DNA of 5,145 nt, taken from positions 1-5,145 of the forward strand of contig JAUHWJ010000202.1 in the NCBI GenBank assembly GCA_030424705.1. Reading direction: 5' to 3'. Numbering within the stretch: the stretch's first letter is position 1; each line of letters begins with the position of its first letter. Below the pieces are notes generated by a model that was given only the letters and a program-made list of their open reading frames with translations, was not told the DNA's origin and searched no databases. Origin of the DNA: Alphaproteobacteria bacterium. Its GTDB lineage: Bacteria; Pseudomonadota; Alphaproteobacteria; Rhodobacterales; Rhodobacteraceae. Positions 1-4,234 of the stretch are shown here, piece after piece. The translations under genes were made by a program, and so were the position numbers.

Positions 1-1046
1 AGCATCAGGCCCTCGTCCAGCGCCGCGAGCGCGATTCCGCCGGCGGTGGAGATCGCCTCGTCCATCGGGCGGGGGCCGCGATGGGGGAGGGGGAGCGCCT
101 TCGCGAGCCTTGCGAGGTCGGCCGGGTCGCGGGGCAGGGGGCGGGCGCATTCCATGAGGAGGGCGCGCTTCACGGGCGGGAGGGCGAGTGCGCGGCGCAG
201 CGCCTCGGAGACGGAGGCGCCGGGCTTCACGCGGGAGAGGCGGCGCGCGGCCTCCGCCTCCGAGAGGTCGGGCAGGAGATCGAGCGCCAGCGCCGCGCCC
301 TCCCGCAGGGGGCGGGAGAGGGCGTAGAGCCCGCCGCCCTCGATCCCCCGCGCGGAGATCGCGACCTCCCCGCGGGAGACGCGGCCCCCCGCATGGAGCG
401 CCACGGCCTTCAGCGGCGCGCCGAGGAAGGGCGCCATGTAGGCCGACCATTCGACCGAAAGCCCCATGTTGGCGGGGCGGAAGGGCGTTATCTCCACCCC
501 CTTCGCGGCGAGGAGCGGGGCCCAGGCCCCGTCCGACCCGAGCCGCGCCCAGCTTGCGCCGCCGAGGGCGAGGACTGTGACAGACGGGTTGAGCCGCGCC
601 TCGCCCTCCGGCGTCTCGAAGGAAAGCGCCTCCCCCTCCCACCCCGTCCAGCGCCAGCGGCGGCGGAGCGTGACGCCGCGTGCCTCGAGCCGCGCGAGCC
701 AGGCGCGGAGGAGGGGCGAGGCCTTCATGGCGACGGGGAAGACGCGGCCCGTGGGCCCGGTGAAGACGGGCTGGCCGAGCCCCTCCGCCCAGCGCATCGC
801 CGACTCCGGCCCGAATTCGGCCAGCATGGGGCGGAGCCAGCCTTCCGCCTCCTCATAGGCGGCGAGGAAGGCGCCGGGCTCTTCCGCCTTGGTGAGGTTG
901 AGGCCGGACTTCCCCGCCATCAGGAATTTCCGCGCGGGGGAGGGCTTCGCCTCCGCCACGATAACCCTCAGCCCCGCCTCCGCCATCGCCTCCGCCGCCA
1001 TCAGCCCGGCGGGGCCGGAGCCGATGACGAGCGCCTCGCCCCTCAC
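1..1046 (-). CDS. FAD-dependent oxidoreductase, PP_4765-like (TIGR03862) flavoprotein, 3' end outside window
   Basis: The first 348 codons of a HI0933/BaiN-type flavoprotein; the C-terminus lies beyond position 1. The start is GTG at 1046-1044, inside the stop of pdeM (4-base overlap GTGA). It places the dinucleotide motif GSGPAG at residues 9-14 and an acidic residue, E32, at the end of the second beta strand. This is the usual FAD/ADP-ribose Rossmann spacing. Further signatures are GKSGLNLT (45-52; compare GNGRCNLT in HI0933-like proteins), GRVFPV (100-105), GGASW-x3-GSDGAW (162-175, which I associate with the PP_4765 subfamily), and the C-terminal FAD-site stretch DEAISTAGGIAL (329-340). 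Members are about 390-410 aa, so some 40-60 residues are missing. No signal peptide is seen, so it is probably cytosolic. Substrate and physiological role are unknown. No Shine-Dalgarno precedes the GTG, so translation probably depends on coupling to pdeM. Confidence 0.9.
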   Translation of the reverse strand, partial: MRGEALVIGSGPAGLMAAEAMAEAGLRVIVAEAKPSPARKFLMAGKSGLNLTKAEEPGAFLAAYEEAEGWLRPMLAEFGPESAMRWAEGLGQPVFTGPTGRVFPVAMKASPLLRAWLARLEARGVTLRRRWRWTGWEGEALSFETPEGEARLNPSVTVLALGGASWARLGSDGAWAPLLAAKGVEITPFRPANMGLSVEWSAYMAPFLGAPLKAVALHAGGRVSRGEVAISARGIEGGGLYALSRPLREGAALALDLLPDLSEAEAARRLSRVKPGASVSEALRRALALPPVKRALLMECARPLPRDPADLARLAKALPLPHRGPRPMDEAISTAGGIALAALDEGLM

Positions 1047-1735
1047 ACCGGCCGCCGCCGCCGCGCCGCGGCGACGAGCGCCGCGCGGGGGACGGGCGTG
1101 ACCTGCCGGGAAAGGGCGAGCGCCTGCGCCGTGGGGCTCGCCAGCGGGTCGAACGCCGCGTCCGCCACGTCGAGCCCGCCCGTGTAGAGCCCGAAGGCGG
1201 GGAGGATCGCCCGCGCCTCGTCGATCAGGAAGGCGGGGAGGGCGCGGCCCGCGATCCGCGCCTTGGGGTGGTAATGGCCCGAAACCTCCCCGCCTTCGCC
1301 GGGCCCGAGCCGGAGCGCCGCCTCGTGCCGGAAGACGAGCCCCGCCTCCCGGTGCTGGGCGACCTGCGCGCCGCCAAGCTCGGGCGGCGCCGGGTCATGG
1401 TTCCCCGCGATCCAGATCCAGCGCCGCCCCGCCATCAGCCCGGCGAGCGCCGTGCGGTGCGCGGGGGCAAGCGCCTCCGCCGCCCGGTCGTCGTCGAAAC
1501 TGTCCCCGAGGCAGATCACGGTGGCGGGCCGGAAGGCGGAGACGAGATCGCCGAGCCGCGCCAGCGTCTCCTCCGTTTCGTAGGGGGGGACCATCCGCCC
1601 CTCCCGCCGCGCGATCCGCTCCGCCTTGCCGAGATGAAGGTCCGAGACGGCGAGGAGCCGCAGCCCCGGCGCCCAGAGCGCGCGGGCGGGCAGCGCGCGG
1701 AGCGGCTGGCCGGCTAGGGTGAAGGCATAGGACAT
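1043..1735 (-). CDS. pdeM: Ligase-associated DNA damage response endonuclease PdeM (metallophosphoesterase)
   Basis: A complete 230-aa calcineurin-like metallophosphoesterase. All metal-binding motifs are present in order: D32-x-H34 in SDLHLGK (31-37), GDSFDD (77-82), GNHD (111-114) and GHYHP (153-157). TGGLD stands near the C-terminus. The N-terminal strand-rich leader followed by SDLHLGKAERIARREG, then PPYET and ICLGDSFDD, matches the PdeM family (TIGR04123) in length and order. Known context of the family: it often sits with a DNA ligase, an Lhr-like DEXH helicase and a predicted exonuclease as a repair cassette. None of these is adjacent here, though the cassette could be elsewhere in the genome. 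It is followed with a 4-base overlap by a flavoprotein gene. The ATG at 1735 gives the standard N-terminus, but the bases upstream are pyrimidine-rich with no Shine-Dalgarno. A short-leader transcript or weak initiation is possible. The nuclease activity is inferred from the family. Confidence 0.92.
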   Translation of the reverse strand: MSYAFTLAGQPLRALPARALWAPGLRLLAVSDLHLGKAERIARREGRMVPPYETEETLARLGDLVSAFRPATVICLGDSFDDDRAAEALAPAHRTALAGLMAGRRWIWIAGNHDPAPPELGGAQVAQHREAGLVFRHEAALRLGPGEGGEVSGHYHPKARIAGRALPAFLIDEARAILPAFGLYTGGLDVADAAFDPLASPTAQALALSRQVTPVPRAALVAAARRRRPV

Positions 1736-1781
1736 GGGAGGAGAGAAGCCGGGCCGGGGCGGGAAGGCAAGGGGCGTGTGC

Positions 1782-1794
1782 GCTCACAGTGAGC
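1782..1794. promoter_or_regulatory. 13-bp perfect palindrome, operator-like, upstream of pdeM
   Basis: GCTCAC-A-GTGAGC: two perfect 6-base arms around one central base. It lies 47-59 bp upstream of the pdeM start and 6 bp from a CATAAT box on the minus strand (1806-1801). That puts it near the transcription start this box would give. It is not the alphaproteobacterial LexA box (GTTC-N7-GTTC). A repressor operator is inferred from position and symmetry only. Confidence 0.35.
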
Positions 1795-1800
1795 AGGGGG

Positions 1801-1826
1801 ATTATGTGGTTGGGATTGTATGGTAA
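1801..1826 (-). promoter_or_regulatory. Candidate promoter elements for the pdeM operon
   Basis: On the minus strand this AT-rich patch contains CATAAT (1806-1801) and TACAAT (1820-1815), each five of six matches to the sigma70 -10 consensus. TTACCA (1826-1821) lies 14 bp upstream of CATAAT, too close for a standard -35. No good -35 sits at 16-18 bp from either box, so the call rests on the -10-like boxes and the drop in GC. Confidence 0.3.
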
Positions 1827-1874
1827 TCGGAAATGGGGGCTCGCGGGAGCGTGTGCGCCCCCGCCGGAAGCGCC

Positions 1875-1899
1875 GGTCCCGGCCTCGAGCCGGGACCTC
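1875..1899 (-). repeat. REP-like hairpin, copy 1 (inverted relative to copy 2)
   Basis: Perfect 9-bp stem GGTCCCGGC (1875-1883) / GCCGGGACC (1889-1897) with a 5-base loop. Read on the minus strand, the 25 bases from 1899 to 1875 match copy 2 (1941-1965, plus strand) at 20 of 25 positions. The two copies are therefore head-to-head, 41 bp apart, like a bacterial interspersed mosaic element. Copy number in the genome cannot be seen from here. Confidence 0.6.
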
Positions 1900-1940
1900 A
1901 ACGAATGAAGCGCCTTCGCCCCGGTTGCGCGCCTGCCCGC

Positions 1941-1965
1941 GAGGCCCCGGCTCAGGGCCGGGGCT
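1941..1965 (+). repeat. REP-like hairpin, copy 2
   Basis: Perfect 8-bp stem GCCCCGGC (1944-1951) / GCCGGGGC (1957-1964) with a 5-base loop. It shares 20 of 25 bases with copy 1 in opposite orientation. A small stem, GAAG/CTTC (1907-1910/1914-1917), lies between the two copies. The pair stands 75 bp before the unknown gene; it is not followed by a T-run and is not an obvious terminator. Confidence 0.6.
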
Positions 1966-2024
1966 GCGGAATGCGAAAAGGGTTTGGCGGGCGGGGCGGG
2001 GCGTGGTTGGATCGGGGAGAGGCG

Positions 2025-2030
2025 GGAGAG
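2025..2030 (+). promoter_or_regulatory. Ribosome binding site deciding the GTG start at 2041
   Basis: GGAGAG ends 10 bases before GTG 2041; a second purine run, GGGGAGAGG, lies at 2014-2022. The alternative in-frame TTG at 1984 has no comparable site and would add a Gly/Arg-rich leader (residues such as GGAGRGWIGERRERAGG) that looks like translated spacer. The start is therefore placed at 2041. Confidence 0.55.
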
Positions 2031-2040
2031 GGCGGGCGGG

Positions 2041-3630
2041 GTGAAGCAGAGCAAGCTTGAGGAATGGTTTGATGACAAACCGCCGAGTTGGGCGGTGGCG
2101 ATTGCGGTGCGGGCGGCGCTGCGGGCGGCCTTTCTCGATACGTGGCCGGGAAGGCCGTTGGATCATCAGTCTCGAGTGAGGCAATTGATAGTGTTTCGAG
2201 CGTTGAGCGCTGCTTGGTCCGTGGCAGCCTTTCCTGAACACCGTCAAACGCTCTTTGGTTGGCTTCGCGATGCACAAGAAAGTGCACAGAGCGCCACTGA
2301 TATAGGAAACCATTTGATGGGTGCCGCAGCGAATGTATGCAGTGCGGCGCAGTTTCATAGCCGCTCTAAATACTACGCAGCGGTGTCTATTGAAAACGCA
2401 ATATTAACTTTATCGGATTTTTTTAGCATTAATACTTCCACTGAGGTAGAAGGCGATAAGCAGACGCTGTCTTCTTTATTCGATGGTGTCGACGCCGCCG
2501 CCGTGTCTCTCGCCAATTCTAAGCTCTGGAACAGGAGTCTCGGCCCGATTAGTGCACGTTGGAACGAGGTTAAGGCCGAACTCCTCCGCACCGTCACCAA
2601 GGAGGAGGCGCGGGGGATGGGGACGCATCTCGACGCAGCGGAGCGGCGACGACTGATGGACCTTGAGGCGGAGGATTGGGGCGTCTGGACCGAGTGGTAT
2701 GACCGCCGGCTCCGGGGCGAGCCGCCCAACGAGGCGCTTGAGATCGAGCGGGTGACGAGCGAGGCGATCCCGTGGGCGCAGGGGCCGAAGCTGGCGAACC
2801 GGGCGCTCAGGGAGATCGAGGAGAAGCACCGGCTACTACGGTTGCACCCCGCGCAAACTCCCCGTGTCAACCCGGAGACGGGCGAGATCGGGCGGGAGCC
2901 GCTGGCCGAGCGGCCGCCGGTGAAGGAGAATTTTACGCCCGCCGGCGCGGTGCTGAACCATGCCGATGCGCTGCGGGAGATTATGGACTGGCAGCGCGAA
3001 CAGCCTTCGTGGAATCAGGAATACCGGTTCCTCGATTTTCCCTTCAAGCGCCTGCTTCGCCTTCTTGACCAGTCGCCACTTCACCCTGACCGCATCCACG
3101 ACGCCTGCGAGTTCACGGTGACTTTGCTGGACGGGCAGATTGCCGTTGGTGGCGTGTCGAAGTCGCCAGAGACTGCGCAACTGCGTTTGCTCTTCGACGT
3201 CGCGGCGCGGGACATCCGCCTTCACTATCCGGACCTCGCCGCCACCCACGCCGCCCGCGCGGGGACGACCGTTCCGCCGACCGACGAGGCACGGCGGGAG
3301 CAGCTTGCCGAGGCGGTGAAGGCGCTGAGCGCGATCCTCGAAAAGGAATACGCCGAGGCGCTGCGCGAGGATGTGGAGGCGGTGCGGCTATCCGATGCAG
3401 AGCTTCCCGAGGGAGAAGCGCTCTCGACCGTCGATCTTGGCGAGCGGCGACGGCTGGCGGAGAACCTTGCGCGCATCTGGCTGATGCTCCGCGACGGGGG
3501 CAAGAAGGCGCTGGAGGTGGTGGACGATCAGGTCACCCGCGCGAAGAAGTTGACGGAATACGCAAAGGTCGCGCGCGAGCTTGGGAAGATCTGGGACGAG
3601 CTGAAGGACTGGATCGACGGGTTTCTTTGA
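2041..3630 (+). CDS. Protein of unknown function with W-W-WY-RL / W-QGP signature, 529 aa
   Basis: Function unknown. The N-terminus (KQSKLEEWFDDKPPSWAVAIAVRAALRAAFL) and a central module are visible. The module holds W213-x2-W216-x2-W219-Y220-x3-L224 (from DWGVWTEWYDRRLRG) and then I243-P-W245-A-QGP249. From memory this arrangement recurs in many uncharacterised alphaproteobacterial proteins, where a DKPPxWAxxIAxRAALR-like start precedes an Ala-rich helical region and the WY/QGP block. No catalytic motif, transmembrane segment or signal peptide is seen. After a Pro-rich linker (PRVNPETGEIGREP), residues ~310-529 are mostly charged and helical. They end in a Lys/Glu-rich amphipathic stretch that could form a coiled coil (from ~R469 to the C-terminus, KDWIDGFL). 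Codons for residues ~41-160 are only 49% G+C (177 of 360 bases at 2161-2520). No partner gene is co-transcribed in the window. A role in an accessory or defence-like system is possible but not shown. Confidence 0.85.
   Translation: MKQSKLEEWFDDKPPSWAVAIAVRAALRAAFLDTWPGRPLDHQSRVRQLIVFRALSAAWSVAAFPEHRQTLFGWLRDAQESAQSATDIGNHLMGAAANVCSAAQFHSRSKYYAAVSIENAILTLSDFFSINTSTEVEGDKQTLSSLFDGVDAAAVSLANSKLWNRSLGPISARWNEVKAELLRTVTKEEARGMGTHLDAAERRRLMDLEAEDWGVWTEWYDRRLRGEPPNEALEIERVTSEAIPWAQGPKLANRALREIEEKHRLLRLHPAQTPRVNPETGEIGREPLAERPPVKENFTPAGAVLNHADALREIMDWQREQPSWNQEYRFLDFPFKRLLRLLDQSPLHPDRIHDACEFTVTLLDGQIAVGGVSKSPETAQLRLLFDVAARDIRLHYPDLAATHAARAGTTVPPTDEARREQLAEAVKALSAILEKEYAEALREDVEAVRLSDAELPEGEALSTVDLGERRRLAENLARIWLMLRDGGKKALEVVDDQVTRAKKLTEYAKVARELGKIWDELKDWIDGFL
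2161..2520 (+). other. Low-GC block inside the unknown gene
   Basis: G+C is 177/360 (49%) here and falls to 19/60 at 2401-2460. Sample lines later in the same gene reach 38/60 (2641-2700) and 43/60 (2881-2940), and one in the dehydrogenase reaches 48/60. Codons such as TTA, ATA, AAT, AAA and TCT, rare elsewhere in the window, cluster here. The reading frame stays open throughout, so this is not a visible insertion that breaks the gene. Confidence 0.8.
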
Positions 3631-3676
3631 GGGCGCTTTCGCTCGGATCGTCTCGCAACGCCTCCCGAACGCGCCC

Positions 3677-3745
3677 GGCCGATCCGACCCGCGGCGGATC
3701 GGCCCGCGCCCGCCGCCCCCCGGGCGGGCGCGTCTCGCGCCCACC
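3677..3745. other. Unit 1 hairpins A, B and alternative partner arm
   Basis: Hairpin A: GGCCGATCCG (3677-3686) / CGGATCGGCC (3695-3704), 10 perfect pairs, 8-base loop. Hairpin B abuts it: CGCGCCCGCC (3705-3714) / GGCGGGCGCG (3723-3732), 10 perfect pairs, 8-base loop. The right arm of B can instead pair downstream with CGCGCCCACC (3736-3745), 9 of 10 pairs around a 3-base loop. B and the alternative hairpin cannot form together. Confidence 0.65.
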
Positions 3746-3770
3746 GCGGCGGTCACGGCCCGATCTTCGA

Positions 3771-3825
3771 CCGACGCGGCGGCTTGGCGCCTCTCGGCCT
3801 CCGCAGGGGCTCCGGCCGAACGGCC
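3771..3825. repeat. 55-bp identical core, copy 1
   Basis: Identical base for base to 4005-4059. With 19 further positions the match is 70 of 74 (3771-3844 against 4068-4078 at the far end). The core holds the left arm of hairpin D (3801-3810). In this copy the right arm of D is degenerate: eight pairs, one of them a wobble, plus one mismatch, using 3823-3831. A following stem GGCGTC (3828-3833) / GACGCC (3847-3852), with an inner TCC/GGA, matches hairpin E of unit 2 in position and in its ACC apical loop. Confidence 0.85.
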
Positions 3826-3914
3826 TCGGCGTCTCTCCACCGGAATGACGCCTTTCGAGGCCGTCGCGCTTTGCTCCGGCGCCTTCGTGTTTCTTTACCC
3901 GAAGAGTCCTTCCC

Positions 3915-3980
3915 GGCCGATACGCCCCGCGTATCCGCCCGCGGCCGCCCGCCCCAAGGCGGCCGCGAGACGCGTCCGCC
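3915..3980. other. Unit 2 hairpins A, B and alternative partner arm
   Basis: Hairpin A: GATACG (3919-3924) / CGTATC (3930-3935), extended by three outer pairs (3915-3917 with 3937-3939) past one C-C mismatch. Hairpin B abuts it: CGCGGCCGCC (3940-3949) / GGCGGCCGCG (3958-3967), 10 perfect pairs and an 8-base loop, as in unit 1. The alternative hairpin pairs 3958-3967 with CGCGTCCGCC (3971-3980), 9 of 10 pairs, 3-base loop. Compared with unit 1, one pair in A (C3684-G3697 to A3922-T3932) and one in B (C3709-G3728 to G3944-C3963) change on both sides. Confidence 0.65.
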
Positions 3981-4004
3981 CGGGCGGCCGCGCGCCGATG
4001 CAGC

Positions 4005-4059
4005 CCGACGCGGCGGCTTGGCGCCTCTCGGCCTCCGCAGGGGCTCCGGCCGAACGGCC
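4005..4059. repeat. 55-bp identical core, copy 2
   Basis: Exact match to 3771-3825. The identity starts abruptly (position before: C here, A in copy 1) and fades after 4059, while the 5' part of the units is clearly diverged. Confidence 0.85.
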
Positions 4060-4083
4060 CCTGCGGGTCTCCACCGGAGACCC
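4035..4083. other. Unit 2 hairpins D and E
   Basis: D: CCGCAGGGGC (4035-4044) / GCCCCTGCGG (4057-4066), 10 perfect pairs, 12-base loop. E: GGGTCTCC (4065-4072) / GGAGACCC (4076-4083), 8 perfect pairs, ACC loop. The two stems share bases 4065-4066, so only one can be complete at a time. No T-run follows. Confidence 0.65.
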
Positions 4084-4106
4084 GCTGACCGGGGCCGTGG
4101 CGCGCA

Positions 4107-4209
4107 ACTCAGGCGCAGCTATCTTGCGTCGGCCAAAGGCGCCCCGCCCCCTCCGCTTCGCTTGCGCCCGCCGCCGCGCGCCGGGCATAGTCCGGCCCTG
4201 CGCCTGAGT
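4107..4209. repeat. 103-bp segment with perfect 12-bp terminal inverted repeats
   Basis: ACTCAGGCGCAG (4107-4118) is the exact reverse complement of CTGCGCCTGAGT (4198-4209); 79 bases lie between. It sits between the tandem element and the dehydrogenase and ends 25 bp before its ATG. It could be a small non-autonomous element or the closing stem of a structured RNA. No target-site duplication is evident. Confidence 0.6.
4162..4191 (+). promoter_or_regulatory. Candidate sigma70-type promoter of the Ldh-family gene
   Basis: TTGCGC (4162-4167), 18-bp spacer, CATAGT (4186-4191, four of six matches to TATAAT). The predicted start would lie at about 4198, giving a leader of some 37 bases. That start falls at the right arm of the 12-bp inverted repeat. 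The -35 match is weak (three of six), which is common for high-GC alphaproteobacteria. Confidence 0.4.
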
Positions 4210-4222
4210 CCCCCGCCGCCCC

Positions 4223-4226
4223 GGAG
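4223..4226 (+). promoter_or_regulatory. Ribosome binding site of the Ldh-family gene
   Basis: GGAG lies 8 bases before ATG 4235 and supports that start. Confidence 0.65.
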
Positions 4227-4234
4227 CCTTCCCC

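Larger units (their letters stand above)
1736..2040. promoter_or_regulatory. Divergent intergenic region between pdeM and the unknown gene
   Basis: This 305-bp region separates pdeM (minus) from the 529-aa gene (plus) and must carry the promoters of both. It holds a locally AT-richer patch around 1796-1836, a 13-bp palindrome (1782-1794) and two inverted REP-like hairpins (1875-1899 and 1941-1965). Short reading frames crossing it have no supporting start site or recognisable product, and I treat them as noncoding. Confidence 0.6.
3633..3852. repeat. Tandem hairpin-rich element, unit 1
   Basis: This first of two diverged tandem copies starts just after the stop codon of the unknown gene. Shared landmarks with unit 2 are GCGCTTT (3633-3639; 3866-3872), CCCGGCCGAT (3674-3683; 3912-3921), a pair of abutting hairpins, the 55-bp identical core (3771-3825; 4005-4059) and TCTCCACCGGA (3834-3844; 4068-4078). 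Offsets run from 233 to 238, so small indels separate the copies. No gene is supported here. No T-run follows any of the stems, so a standard terminator for the upstream gene is not evident, although these hairpins could end transcription. Confidence 0.75.
3866..4083. repeat. Tandem hairpin-rich element, unit 2
   Basis: Second copy of the element, 3' of unit 1, with the same order of landmarks. Between the units lies a short T-rich patch (about 3888-3899) flanked by CTTCG (3883-3887) / CGAAG (3900-3904). Unit 2 has the better-preserved 3' hairpins D and E. The reading frames crossing it are Arg/Pro/Gly-rich shadows with no start site or recognisable product. Whether the element acts as RNA or DNA cannot be told from the sequence alone. 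Confidence 0.75.

Noticed and set aside
81..1187. Plus-strand 368-aa frame opposite the flavoprotein
   Set aside because: It is the antisense shadow of a gene with clear FAD-binding motifs, and its own protein has no recognisable motif.
1984..2040. Upstream TTG start extending the unknown protein by 19 residues
   Set aside because: There is no ribosome binding site at 1984 and the extension is Gly/Arg-rich translated spacer; GTG 2041 has purine-rich sequence at good spacing and begins a family-like N-terminus.
1395..2358. Minus-strand frames running through the pdeM upstream region and into the unknown gene
   Set aside because: They overlap pdeM or the 529-aa gene in other frames, are Pro/Arg/Ser-rich, and have no ribosome binding site or motif.
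3633..4083. CRISPR array
   Set aside because: There are only two copies, with a period of about 234 bp and no short regular spacers.
3845..4207. Small protein encoded by the repeat region (120-aa plus-strand frame)
   Set aside because: Differences between the two units include indels that break frame and compensatory stem changes, which fits structure rather than protein selection; no ribosome binding site was seen.
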